DNA from: Nitrospira moscoviensis
GTDB lineage: Bacteria > Nitrospirota > Nitrospiria > Nitrospirales > Nitrospiraceae
Assembly (NCBI RefSeq): GCF_001273775.1
Contig: NZ_CP011801.1
Location: forward strand, 496,001-560,000
DNA length: 64,000 nt
Reading direction: 5' to 3'
Part shown: positions 36,676 to 45,268 of the stretch, in pieces
Layout of the letters: every line of letters begins with the position of its first letter
Position numbering within the stretch: the stretch's first letter is position 1
The notes under the pieces: generated by a model
Told to the model about the DNA's origin: nothing
Databases searched by the model: none
The model's input: the letters and a program-made list of their open reading frames with translations, nothing else
Position numbers and translations under genes: made by a program

Positions 36676-38085
36676 GTGGCCGTGAAGAGACTGGTACGGA
36701 TGCTGGTGGCGGGGCTGTTCCTCTGCGGCCTGTCGTCCCCCGATTCCAGCGTGGCGGCCGGCCATCTCTTGCCGGTGGCCAACGGCCACGATCTCCAAAG
36801 CCAAGTCAAATCCACCGCGACGAAGGTCATTCCTGCGGTCGTCAGCATCGCCTCCACGGTCATGGTGCGCGATCAGGCCTTCAGCGACGAGACCCTGCCC
36901 TTCGGTCTGTTCAAGGAGCCGCCGGCGCGGCGCCAGTACGGCCAGGGATCCGGGGTGATCGTGTCGTCCGACGGCTACATCGTCACGAACAATCACGTGG
37001 TGGCCGACGCGGTCGACGTCGAGGTGATCCTGGCCGACCGCCGGCAATACAAAGGCAAAGTGGTCGCCACGGATCCCAAGACCGACGTGGCGGTCGTGAA
37101 GATCAACGCGACGAATCTCCCGACCGTGCCGTGGGGCGATTCGAGCAATCTCGCCGTCGGGGATTTCGTTCTCGCCATCGGCAATCCGCTCGGGCTGAGC
37201 CGCACGGTCACCTTCGGCATCGTGAGCGCGGTCGGCCGCGCGGATGTGGGCGTGGCGGACTTCGAGGATTTCATCCAGACCGATGCGCCGATCAACCCCG
37301 GCAACTCCGGCGGGGCACTGGTGAATATCCATGGCGAGTTGGTCGGCATCAACACGGCGATTGCGAGTCCCACCGGCGGCAGCGTCGGCGTCGGGTTCGC
37401 GATTCCCAGCAACATGGCGCGCGCCGCCATGCAGAGTTTGATCAAGACGGGCCGTGTCGTGCGGGGATTCCTCGGCGCCTCCACGCAGGATGTGACTCCG
37501 CCATTGGGGAAAATTTTCCGGCTGCCCGACGTGAAGGGCGCCATCGTCACCGACGTCCAGGCGAAGGGATCCGCCGAACGAGCCGGTCTCAAGCGCGGCG
37601 ATGTCGTCGTGCGGTTCGACGGCCGCGATGTGATGGACAGCGGGCAACTCCGCAATCTGGTCGCGCAGGCGGCCATCGGCAGCAAACACCGGCTCGATCT
37701 CATCCGCGACGGCAAGGCCTATCAAGCCGAGCTCGTCGTCCAGGAAGCGCCTCGCGAGCGGGTGAAGAAGGCGCAGGCGGCCGCCGCTGCAGCGACAGCC
37801 CATCCGCTGTCCGGTGTCGTCTTCGACGAAGTGACGCCTCCATTGGCGAGGCAAATGGATCTGGCGGTCAACAGCGGCGTCGTCGTCACCGATATCGAAG
37901 AGGGCAGCCTGGCGGAAGCGTCGGGTCTCCAGCCCGGCGACGTGGTCCTGGAATTGAACCGGCAGCCGATCAACAACTTCAACACCTTCCAACGCCTCGC
38001 CGATCCGCTCAAACCCACCGACCTCGCGCTCCTGCTGGTCAACCGGCAGGGGAACGTCCTCTACATTCCCGTTCAAGGGGAGTAA
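36676..38085 (+). CDS. HtrA/Deg-type periplasmic serine protease with two PDZ domains
   Basis: A 469-residue protein with an export signal, then a trypsin-like domain with an intact triad: His in TNNHVVA, Asp in PKTDVAVVKI and Ser in NPGNSGGALV. Two PDZ domains follow (about 260-355 and 375-465). It has the layout of DegP/DegQ periplasmic quality-control proteases. The GTG start at 36676 has AAGGAG 7 nt upstream. It follows the DsbA-like gene by 110 bp on the same strand. Confidence 0.92.
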   Translation: MAVKRLVRMLVAGLFLCGLSSPDSSVAAGHLLPVANGHDLQSQVKSTATKVIPAVVSIASTVMVRDQAFSDETLPFGLFKEPPARRQYGQGSGVIVSSDGYIVTNNHVVADAVDVEVILADRRQYKGKVVATDPKTDVAVVKINATNLPTVPWGDSSNLAVGDFVLAIGNPLGLSRTVTFGIVSAVGRADVGVADFEDFIQTDAPINPGNSGGALVNIHGELVGINTAIASPTGGSVGVGFAIPSNMARAAMQSLIKTGRVVRGFLGASTQDVTPPLGKIFRLPDVKGAIVTDVQAKGSAERAGLKRGDVVVRFDGRDVMDSGQLRNLVAQAAIGSKHRLDLIRDGKAYQAELVVQEAPRERVKKAQAAAAAATAHPLSGVVFDEVTPPLARQMDLAVNSGVVVTDIEEGSLAEASGLQPGDVVLELNRQPINNFNTFQRLADPLKPTDLALLLVNRQGNVLYIPVQGE

Positions 38086-38087
38086 GC

Positions 38088-38256
38088 CGCTTCGCGGTCT
38101 GGGGCGTGATCGCCCTGCTGATCGCGGTCTTTCCGGCCAACATTCACATGGCCGTCTATCCGGAGCAGTTTCCCGGATCTAATGCCGCGCTGTTATGGGC
38201 TCGGCTCCCTGTCCAAGGGCTGCTGGTCGTCTGGGCGTACCGGTACACGCATGCTC
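38088..38256 (+). pseudogene. C-terminal remnant of a DoxX-like membrane protein
   Basis: Directly after the htrA stop, the frame beginning at 38088 encodes FAVWGVIALLIAVFPAN and then ALLWARLPVQGLLVVWAYRY. These are the conserved third and fourth helices of DoxX-family proteins (the FPAN motif is distinctive). The N-terminal half is missing and no ribosome-binding site precedes it, so this is a truncated gene. Its 3' part is antisense to the last codons of the LCAT-like gene, whose C-terminus therefore seems to run through the remnant. Confidence 0.65.
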
Positions 38257-39510
38257 GGACGTCAGGGCTGTGGCCACAAACTCCCGTATGTCTCGCCGGA
38301 TCTCGCGATCGCTCACCAACGCGCTGTGCTCGGCCTCGTAGATTCGGCGCGTCACCGCAAATCGTTCGAGAAAGGCGGCGGGTACGGCGCTCGACGCGGC
38401 TGTGACGGTCCCATCGCCGTCTTGTGACACGCTTGCTCCTCTCTCCCGGACCGATGAGGGAAGCGCGTCTTCATTGAAACGGATGGACGCTGGCCCGGTC
38501 TGGCCTTCGTCGAAGTATCCGCTCGCCAAGGTGGCTTGTCCTCGGCCGGCCACCGACAGCAAAGGCGCCGTTGTGGGCTGCCCGCCGATCGAAGGAGCTT
38601 GCAACAGGTCGTGGAAGCGTCGAGCCCGCTTGAGCCATGTGTCGATGTAAGCCCATCGCCTGTCGGCAATACCGGGAGCGCGCGCGCCTTTCTCCCGCAG
38701 CAGGCCCCACCGATAGCGAGACCAATTCCGGCTGTCGCCGATCAACCCTCGCCGCTCGGTCCCGTCTTCCGCGAGCAACCGGTCGGAATCCGCGTAGGGG
38801 AGGATATAGTAGCTTGCCGGAAACGACGAGACGGCTTCGAAGTTCAGCAAGGTCTTGTTGAACCCGATCGGCCGGCCGTAGGTCATGTTGCGGAACGTGG
38901 TCATGGAGCCGCCGAAGGGCACGCCGGCCAGCACCGTCGCGGTCACGCGCGCGGCACCGGCCCACGTCTCCACCGCGCTGTCGGGATCCTGGACGCCGTA
39001 GCGCAGGTAATAGCTCGCGATGAGCCCGCCCATGCTGTGGGCGACCAGCGCGATGCGTTCGATGCCGGCGCGTTGTAATCCGGTGATAGCGTCGTGGAGG
39101 CGGGCCACCGGGACCATCAGGTCCCCGCGCCAATCGTAGTCCAACGCGACGGCGGTCAGTCCCGCTTCATGGAACGTGTTGAGGATCGTGTCGTAGGCTT
39201 CGATGTCATAGAGCCCCGGCAGGACGGAAATGCGGCGGAGAATGCCGTCCGGCCGGAGGCGTGATCCCTCCAAACCCAGATCGGCAAGGGGAAGAGTCAG
39301 CGGTTCACCGCCGCCGAACGCCTGTCCTGCCGACAGCCAGAGGAGCTTCCCGTCGGCGATGCGGATCAATCTGGTCCCGTAGTATCCCGGGATGAGGATC
39401 ACGGCGGAACGGGTGGCGGTCTCCGGTTCGACCTGAGGAATGTCCCTCGCGCACCCATCGGCAGCCAAGACGACGAGGAGCAGAAGTCCGCATCGCCACT
39501 GGCAGCCCAT
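38179..39510 (-). CDS. LCAT-like alpha/beta hydrolase, probably lipid-anchored or secreted
   Basis: A 443-residue hydrolase (acyltransferase or lipase type). SAVILIPGYYGTRLI carries the oxyanion-side loop, LDYDWRGDLM matches the LCAT family, and the nucleophile elbow AHSMGGL gives the catalytic Ser. An N-terminal hydrophobic segment ends ADGCARD, a non-canonical lipobox. DGDGTVTAASS near the C-terminus provides the Asp loop. The start is uncertain: 39510 gives a normal export signal, but the frame stays open to 39603 and neither has a clear ribosome-binding site. The last 25 residues derive from the antisense of the DoxX remnant. Confidence 0.75.
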   Translation of the reverse strand: MGCQWRCGLLLLVVLAADGCARDIPQVEPETATRSAVILIPGYYGTRLIRIADGKLLWLSAGQAFGGGEPLTLPLADLGLEGSRLRPDGILRRISVLPGLYDIEAYDTILNTFHEAGLTAVALDYDWRGDLMVPVARLHDAITGLQRAGIERIALVAHSMGGLIASYYLRYGVQDPDSAVETWAGAARVTATVLAGVPFGGSMTTFRNMTYGRPIGFNKTLLNFEAVSSFPASYYILPYADSDRLLAEDGTERRGLIGDSRNWSRYRWGLLREKGARAPGIADRRWAYIDTWLKRARRFHDLLQAPSIGGQPTTAPLLSVAGRGQATLASGYFDEGQTGPASIRFNEDALPSSVRERGASVSQDGDGTVTAASSAVPAAFLERFAVTRRIYEAEHSALVSDREIRRDIREFVATALTSEHACTGTPRRPAALGQGAEPITARH

Positions 39511-39645
39511 GCCGTACCAACGAGGTCCGTCAGGCAGCGCGGCGCTTTCGCCGGGCCGCCTTGGCGGAAGACCTTTGAGACTCGCCTCGTTCATCAGCGA
39601 CACCCACGGATTGTTCCGGTCCGTGAAGTTCGCCCCTCCATGCAG

Positions 39646-40770
39646 CTAAAGAATGCCCAGCCGCAGATCGAAGGCGCGTTCGAGAAACCAGATGAGGCTG
39701 ATCGCCGCGATGACATAGGAGCCGGGCACGAGGATCAGCCGCGGGTAGCTCCACGAATGCCGCAACAAGAAGGCGGGAGGAATGACGAGGCCTACACAGG
39801 CCAGTTGGCCGAGTTCAACGCCGGCATTGAAGCTCACCAGACTGAGCAGCAGCGATCCCTGCGGCAACCCCAAATCGCTCAAGGCGCCGGCAAATCCAAA
39901 TCCATGGACGAGTCCGAAGCCGAAGGCGACGAGCCAACGGCGGCTCAGGAGGCGTGGATACAGGTTGGCGAGCGCCGCCACTGCGACCGACAGCGCAATG
40001 ACGGATTCGACGAGCCGCGACGGAACTTCAATCAGGCCCAATGCCGCCAGGGTCAGCGTAATGGAATGGGCGGCCGTGAACGCCGTCACGATGCCGACCA
40101 CGTCCCAGAGGGCCGCTTGAAAGCCGGAGATCGCCTTCCACCCGGTCCCGTCGCGAGTCAACACGGAGGGAAGCAGCAACGCCAGTAGGAACAGCAGATG
40201 ATCGTACCCCGTCCAGATATGCCACATCCCTTCCCTCGCATATTGACGGATCTGCCGCCAGCGCGAGCTTTGTCCGATCGTAAAGCGTTGTATGGGAGAT
40301 TCCGAGCTGAAGATTGCAGCCTGAGTGCTCGCGGATTGCCTCAGCCGCAAGAGTCCTTTGTGTTGGGCATCCAGATCGAAGAGCAGCCGATAATCCGCCG
40401 TGAGTTCGGAGATGGCCTCCGCACAAACTGCAGTGAAGCGCAGGACCCCGTACGTGCCGTCGGTATGGTCGTCGATCAGGTGCTCGGTGGCTGTCGACGG
40501 GCAAACCACTCCGCCGGAGCGCAGGGTCAGTCGTGACAGGGCATAGGCGGCGATGTCCTGATGTTTCGCGCGCACTTCTCCCCAGGTCATCGATCCATCG
40601 TCGTCGGTGTCCAATCCGAGAGCCAGGTCCAAGTCGCGCAAGGCGATGTCCCACCGGCCCTCGATTCGATCGTCCTGCACGGTGATGGAGAGATAGCTGT
40701 CGCTGGGCTTGTGGGCCCAGGCCGGTACACCGATCAGAAGCAGTGCCAGAATCAGGCTCCCACGTTTCAT
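39646..40770 (-). CDS. HupE/UreJ_2 family membrane protein (putative nickel/cobalt permease type)
   Basis: A 374-residue protein with a signal peptide and a soluble N-terminal domain containing an EF-hand-like DTDDDGSMTWGEV, followed by about seven membrane helices. The family signature WHIWTGYDHLLFLLALLLPS is complete, with HGFGFAGAL later, both His/Asp-rich as in HupE/UreJ metal permeases. It is the last gene of the operon that faces nikR, and its ATG overlaps the upstream TPR stop (ATGA). Nickel transport follows from family and context and is not shown by the sequence alone. Confidence 0.8.
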   Translation of the reverse strand: MKRGSLILALLLIGVPAWAHKPSDSYLSITVQDDRIEGRWDIALRDLDLALGLDTDDDGSMTWGEVRAKHQDIAAYALSRLTLRSGGVVCPSTATEHLIDDHTDGTYGVLRFTAVCAEAISELTADYRLLFDLDAQHKGLLRLRQSASTQAAIFSSESPIQRFTIGQSSRWRQIRQYAREGMWHIWTGYDHLLFLLALLLPSVLTRDGTGWKAISGFQAALWDVVGIVTAFTAAHSITLTLAALGLIEVPSRLVESVIALSVAVAALANLYPRLLSRRWLVAFGFGLVHGFGFAGALSDLGLPQGSLLLSLVSFNAGVELGQLACVGLVIPPAFLLRHSWSYPRLILVPGSYVIAAISLIWFLERAFDLRLGIL

Positions 40771-41945
40771 GATGTCCATCCTGGAAACTTGGCCGCCAAC
40801 AGTCTTAGCCGTTGATCTTCGATATGGTGGCGCTTCAGCCAGTCCAGCACCGGAGCGGCTTCGCGCAGCTTGCCCGAGGCCAGCGCGCTCGCGAGGAGCA
40901 GGCGGGCATCCCACGGTTCTCGTTGGATCGCCCAGTTGGCTTGAGCCAAGGCAAGCGCCCTGTCGGGCTCGCGGAGCAAGGCCAGCGTGAACCGCGCTTC
41001 TTCGCGCAGGTGCAGGCTCCCGCCTCGTTCCCGCGCCGCGGCGAATCGAGCGGCGAGCATGGTCCTATGGTCATTCTCAGCCGGCAGACCGAGCGAGTGC
41101 TCCGCCAGCGCCAGGCGCAAAAGTAAGCCGTCTGCACGGACCTCGTTCTGCAACAGCGCAAGCACTTCGCGCGGCCGATCGTGATCCAGCAGAAAGTCCG
41201 CATAGGCGCCGAGCACATAGTGATCTTTCCCGGCGAGACGCAGGGCTTCGGTGAAAAAACGCTCCGCTTCTGGAGCGGCTCCGGTCCGTTCGCTCATTTC
41301 CGCCAGAATGGTGAGCAGCCACACTCGTTCCGCGGCCGGGAGGCCGGGCCGGCTCAATGTACGTTTCAATGATTCCCGCGCGGCCTGGGATTGTCCGGTC
41401 AAGCCGGCGAGGTCCGCGGCGCAGGCCAGCGCAACATGGCGGGCCGCCAGTCGCACGAGAACCTGGCACGAGCGCCGCGCGTCGCCGTACCGGCCCTGGA
41501 CTTGGAGAATGGTCGCTTTCGTGAGCCAGGCCTGGGCGTGAGCCGGTTGGCGCTGGATCAGCCGATCGAGGTCGGTCAGCGCCTGATCGAACTCATGCAG
41601 GCGTTGGCGGATCGTCGCGCGCAACAACAACACGGGCGGCGGCGGAAGCGGTTCGGGCCACCAGGGAGCCAGCGTCGCTTGGGCATGGCCCAGATAGCGG
41701 GGATCGCCGTCGGTGCGGCTCAGGTGAAGATAGATGGCGGCGAGTTGCACGGCTTTGGTCAGATCCCGTGGATCGGCCGCGAGCTCTTTGCGCAGGGCTC
41801 TCGTCTGCCGCGCAACCGGATCGGCGGCGTTCAGTCTGAGCCGTTCGAGGACGGTCGAGTCCTGCGCCGGGATATACGGTTCGGCCATCAGGGCGGTCTC
41901 GCCCACGATCAAACAGCCGAGCATCGCCACGAATGGGCGCCACAT
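40767..41945 (-). CDS. Secreted TPR-like protein of the nickel-type operon
   Basis: A 392-residue protein with a signal peptide (about 1-21) and degenerate tetratricopeptide repeats (for example HAQAWLTKATILQVQGRYGDA and AERFFTEALRLAGKDHYVLGAYADFLL). I recall TPR proteins paired with DUF4331 and HupE/UreJ genes in other bacteria. The role is unknown. It starts 12 bp after the tonB stop and overlaps the hupE-like gene, so the three are very probably translated from one message. Confidence 0.75.
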   Translation of the reverse strand: MWRPFVAMLGCLIVGETALMAEPYIPAQDSTVLERLRLNAADPVARQTRALRKELAADPRDLTKAVQLAAIYLHLSRTDGDPRYLGHAQATLAPWWPEPLPPPPVLLLRATIRQRLHEFDQALTDLDRLIQRQPAHAQAWLTKATILQVQGRYGDARRSCQVLVRLAARHVALACAADLAGLTGQSQAARESLKRTLSRPGLPAAERVWLLTILAEMSERTGAAPEAERFFTEALRLAGKDHYVLGAYADFLLDHDRPREVLALLQNEVRADGLLLRLALAEHSLGLPAENDHRTMLAARFAAARERGGSLHLREEARFTLALLREPDRALALAQANWAIQREPWDARLLLASALASGKLREAAPVLDWLKRHHIEDQRLRLLAAKFPGWTS

Positions 41946-41957
41946 GAGGTGTCTCCG

Positions 41958-43067
41958 TCAGTCGCGAGAGTAGGTGATCGGGATGCGCATCACGATCTGC
42001 GGGCGATCCAAGGTCTGTTCGAGCGGCAATGGAAACGCCCGCTGCACCAGCAGCATGGCTTCCCGATCGATACGCTCCAGTCCGGAGCTGGTGACGATTT
42101 CCGCTTCCACCAAATCGCCGGCGCTGGAGACGACCGCCTTAACCAACACTTTGAGCTCGGCCTGGTTGAAGGACGGCCGCGACGACCGCTTGAGTTCCTC
42201 CAAACGGCGCGACAAGGTTCGTTGGAGCCAGCCGTAGTCCGCCGGCGCTTTCGATGATCCGACCGGCGCGGCCATGCGGGCGGTCGAATCAGAGGCGGAT
42301 GGAAGGGCCGCCATCAAATCGGATACGCGGCTCGATTCAACAGGAACAGCGGTTCCCGGATCTGAGCTCGGCGCCGATGGTTCGGCCGGCGGAGGGGACG
42401 GCCGGCTGGACGGAGATTCACGAGCGACCAAGGGTTCATGCATGGCCGGAGCGGAAGGAGGCGCGGGTGCGGGAACAAGGGATTCCGCCGTCGCAGTCGG
42501 CGTGAAGATCTCAGCGGGCGGCGTGCCTTGGGAAATGTTGTGCGATGGAGGAACCGCCTGTGGCATGAGGCCAGGCGGAGCCGGCTGCAGTTCTTGCGGC
42601 ACAGGAACGTTGTGTGCCACGGGCGGCGGCTCCTGGGCCGGTATGTGATGGACCGGCTCAGCCTCCGGAATCGCTTCCGGTGAGGGGGACAAGGTGGACG
42701 GGATGATCGGCTGCTCCGGCACCGGCGCATGAGTCGGGGTTGCCGCACGTGTCGCGGCGGTTGCGACAGCCGGTTGCGGCGTCTCTGCGGCTTCGTTGCG
42801 CGCCGGTGAGAACCCGGTTTGCCGGACGGAATGCGCCGCTTCCGCCGGCTGATCCTCCTCTGATGGCGTGGTGGCGGCTGAGAGGTCTGCGCCGATCGGC
42901 GACAGGCGGTCGACGAGCGTCACGTCCCAGCGGAAGGGTGTCGTGCCCATGGGAAGACGGGCCTGCAACGCGACATGCCACAGGCCGGCCAACAGCAACC
43001 CATGCCCCGCCAGCGAGCAGAGCCAGGCTTTCCACTCTCGTCCGCACGAGATACCGATCTGGGCCAT
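41958..43067 (-). CDS. TonB-family energy transducer of the nickel-type operon
   Basis: A 369-residue TonB with a membrane helix at about 15-33, the juxtamembrane motif TPFRWDVTLVDRL (shared with the TonB at 28401-29489) and a long Pro/Ala-rich spacer. The C-terminal TonB domain begins around residue 280 (RRLEELKRSSRPSFNQAELK) and ends with IVMRIPITYSRD. The spacer is longer than in E. coli TonB. Two TonB paralogues in one window, each beside its own receptor, suggest dedicated pairs. No ExbB/ExbD is nearby. The frame opens 11 codons before the chosen start. Confidence 0.85.
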   Translation of the reverse strand: MAQIGISCGREWKAWLCSLAGHGLLLAGLWHVALQARLPMGTTPFRWDVTLVDRLSPIGADLSAATTPSEEDQPAEAAHSVRQTGFSPARNEAAETPQPAVATAATRAATPTHAPVPEQPIIPSTLSPSPEAIPEAEPVHHIPAQEPPPVAHNVPVPQELQPAPPGLMPQAVPPSHNISQGTPPAEIFTPTATAESLVPAPAPPSAPAMHEPLVARESPSSRPSPPPAEPSAPSSDPGTAVPVESSRVSDLMAALPSASDSTARMAAPVGSSKAPADYGWLQRTLSRRLEELKRSSRPSFNQAELKVLVKAVVSSAGDLVEAEIVTSSGLERIDREAMLLVQRAFPLPLEQTLDRPQIVMRIPITYSRD

Positions 43068-43124
43068 GGGCCTTCGTTCCTGCAACCGGCGAGGGGGCAA
43101 GCAGAGCCCACCCCCTCGCCTCAG

Positions 43125-43367
43125 CTACAGATTGACCGGTTCCGTGTCTTCCGGCGTGGTCGGCGCCAGTTGCGCCAATTCCGTGGTCGGCTCGGCCGTC
43201 TCGGAGGCAGACGACGCCGCCTGCATGACGGAGCTGGTAAAGGAATCGGCTGCGCCGGTCGTGCCGGTCCCGCCGCCGTCGGCGGACCCGGTAGTGGTGT
43301 CATCGCTGCTGCAGCCGCCGATCAGGAGCACGAGTCCGATCAGTGTGATCCAATGTGAGCGTGTCAT
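43125..43367 (-). CDS. Small Ser/Thr-rich lipoprotein
   Basis: An 80-residue protein with a clear lipobox (LLIGGC) after one hydrophobic segment. The mature part is low-complexity, rich in Gly, Thr, Ser, Ala and acidic residues, with no conserved domain. It begins 9 bp after the DUF4331 stop and precedes tonB by 57 bp, so it belongs to the same operon. Function unknown. Confidence 0.7.
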   Translation of the reverse strand: MTRSHWITLIGLVLLIGGCSSDDTTTGSADGGGTGTTGAADSFTSSVMQAASSASETAEPTTELAQLAPTTPEDTEPVNL

Positions 43368-43376
43368 GGAACCTCC

Positions 43377-44903
43377 TTACTGCGGCGTCGCGCTCTGCGG
43401 TGAGCCGGGAATCGGCGTGGCCAAATACGGAAACTGTTCCGAGAATGAGGAAATGGGAATGCGTGTTTGGTCGGTAAAGGGCTGCTGTCCGGACGGCGAC
43501 GAAGGCAAGAGGTAGCCCATGGCCACACGGAGTTCGATGTCAACGACATCGTCGATCGGCCGCCGGCCGTTCGGGAATCCGGCCGGGTCGCAACCGGGAT
43601 TGTTCAGCGTCAGCGTCCCGTTCACGAAACAGAGCGCGGCACCCAATACGTTCTGTTGTGACGCCGGTGTTGCGGGGATGCTCGTATTGAGCCGCAACAT
43701 TTCGCCCGGCGTCGGATTCGCCGTGATTTGGTTCACCCCCTGAACGCCGGTCAAAAAGACGGCGACCAAGTCGTTCCGGGGAAACGTATTGGGAGCCTGC
43801 ACCGACGGAAACAGGGTTTGGATGAGTGCCGGCAGGGTGGGATTCGTCACATACGTGAGGAATTGCGCATCGTTTTCCGGCTTGGAAGCGTTGAATTTGT
43901 CCTTGTCCGGCAGGCCGATGACCACTTCATTCACCAGCGGCATGCCGAGGCGCGAGACTTGGGTCCAGGCTCCTCCTTCGACGGTCGGCCGGTCGAAGGT
44001 CGGCTGCGGGCGCAGCACGCGGGCCTGGCGCAGACTGGACGTCATCCATCCGCCGATGACCGGACTGTTCGCATCGCGCCGGAGGCAGGCGATCGGGACT
44101 TCCAAAATGAACGACGTGATGTTCTTGTCGTCGAGAATGTTCCGCTTGGCGTCCGGCGGGCCGAGCGGATCCAGATTGATCAAGTCAAAGATCTCTCCCA
44201 GATTGACGTAGAACGATTCTTTCCGTTGGCCGACGAAGACCCGGCCTTGTCCGGCATCGCATCCGGGCCAGTTCACGGTGTGGATCTGGGCGGTGGCAAA
44301 GGCGGCGTAGCCGGGAATCGACTTCTGTCCGATGTTGTCCGTCGGTTTCAGAAACCCATTCGGGCCGGGGGCGTTCACCCGTTGCCGCTGGCCTGTTCTT
44401 CTATTGCCGCGAACCACGTCGAGCGTATAGGTCTCTGTCATATTCAAATTCTGCAGGTTGCCGGCGGAAATGGGTCCGATGTTGATCAACGGGACCGGCA
44501 CATTCTGCCCGCCCACCGGAACCGTGAGACCTCTGAGCGTATTCTGGAAGCGGAACTGGAACGTGATGTCTTCCTTCGCGTCGCCGGTGTTGTCGATGTG
44601 AATCTCGTACAGGGCGTCCGGATCGAGGAAGAAATAGTTCGGTCCGCCGTAGGCGTCTTGCAGCGGCAACCAGTTGGCGATGATGGTCACGAATCCGTCC
44701 CGCCCGGATTCATAGCTGCGGAACATGTAAAAATCCGTGCCGTCCACTTTCGGTAGTTCCGTAATCAGCGGCGCCTCGCGGTGGCTGGAGGCCCCGGCGG
44801 TGATCGGCGACCACGCCCACCAGGCCAGGCTTGCCGCGGCGCAGGCGGCGGCGAGCTTCGTGCCCATTGTCCATATTCGCCTTCGGTTCCCTCGACTGTT
44901 CAT
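43377..44903 (-). CDS. DUF4331 family secreted protein
   Basis: A 508-residue exported protein. The N-terminus has NRRRIW followed by a hydrophobic stretch, so Tat export is possible but the twin-arginine context is not canonical. The mature protein begins SSHREAPLITELPKVDGTDFYMF, the DUF4331 signature, followed by FLDPDALYEIHIDNTGDAKEDITFQF. No biochemical function is established for the family as far as I know. It is the first gene of a five-gene operon (DUF4331, lipoprotein, TonB, TPR, HupE-like). The start at 44903 has AAGGAGG 8 nt upstream. Confidence 0.85.
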   Translation of the reverse strand: MNSRGNRRRIWTMGTKLAAACAAASLAWWAWSPITAGASSHREAPLITELPKVDGTDFYMFRSYESGRDGFVTIIANWLPLQDAYGGPNYFFLDPDALYEIHIDNTGDAKEDITFQFRFQNTLRGLTVPVGGQNVPVPLINIGPISAGNLQNLNMTETYTLDVVRGNRRTGQRQRVNAPGPNGFLKPTDNIGQKSIPGYAAFATAQIHTVNWPGCDAGQGRVFVGQRKESFYVNLGEIFDLINLDPLGPPDAKRNILDDKNITSFILEVPIACLRRDANSPVIGGWMTSSLRQARVLRPQPTFDRPTVEGGAWTQVSRLGMPLVNEVVIGLPDKDKFNASKPENDAQFLTYVTNPTLPALIQTLFPSVQAPNTFPRNDLVAVFLTGVQGVNQITANPTPGEMLRLNTSIPATPASQQNVLGAALCFVNGTLTLNNPGCDPAGFPNGRRPIDDVVDIELRVAMGYLLPSSPSGQQPFTDQTRIPISSFSEQFPYLATPIPGSPQSATPQ

Positions 44904-45060
44904 TCCATCCCTCCTTGGTCGGTCGTGCGGTGCTGTCTGCCGTATCGCCGTCAACTCCACTACGCAATGCACACCGGTTTGGATGTGCGCCCTCTCTCGC
45001 GCGAAGTCCCGGCATGAATCCATCCGTTGCCTCAGACTCGTAGCCCAGACACCTCCTTCT

Positions 45061-45083
45061 CACGATCGCGCATCGCGATCGTG
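45061..45083. promoter_or_regulatory. Perfect palindrome in the DUF4331-nikR intergenic region
   Basis: CACGATCGCG and its exact inverse CGCGATCGTG flank CAT. Its position between divergent operons suggests an operator, or a hairpin in the DUF4331 leader. It does not resemble the E. coli NikR site (GTATGA-N16-TCATAC). It is also rich in the GCGATCGC-type octamer, so chance or a genome-wide repeat is possible. Confidence 0.45.
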
Positions 45084-45153
45084 TCGAGACATGAGAATTA
45101 CACGTAGGCACTCTGCTGACTAGGATGGACACTAAAAGAGAACCCCGGCGATA

Positions 45154-45177
45154 CGGACTAGGGAATCCCCTGGTCCG
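45154..45177. promoter_or_regulatory. Imperfect palindrome upstream of nikR
   Basis: CGGACTAGGG and CCCTGGTCCG flank AATC, with one mismatch in ten. The centre lies about 45 bp upstream of the candidate nikR -35 box. It may be a regulator site. No protein can be assigned to it from sequence alone. Confidence 0.35.
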
Positions 45178-45208
45178 GTCCCAAAAAACACCTACCGACA
45201 TAATGCTG

Positions 45209-45254
45209 TTGACCGCTTCAAATTGTGCGTGCTATCAAAACAAAAATCGTGCTA
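45209..45254 (+). promoter_or_regulatory. Candidate nikR promoter with overlapping direct repeats
   Basis: TTGACC (45209-45214) and TATCAA (45233-45238) are separated by 18 bp. The 7-bp sequence CGTGCTA occurs at 45228-45234, overlapping the -10 box, and again at 45248-45254, 20 bp away, about two helical turns. Such spacing fits a ribbon-helix-helix regulator bound on one face of the DNA, so autoregulation by NikR is possible. The promoter match is moderate. Confidence 0.4.
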
Positions 45255-45268
45255 CTGGAGGACGCGGT

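Noticed and set aside
44710..45201. A 163-codon minus-strand frame overlapping the DUF4331 start
   Set aside because: It is out of frame with DUF4331, has no normal start after the strong upstream ribosome-like site, and its composition is that of a shadow frame.
45125..45268. Extended N-terminus for NikR starting at 45125
   Set aside because: The extra 48 codons lie in the promoter and palindrome region and have no ribosome-binding site. The 45269 start has GGAGG at the right distance and gives the family length.
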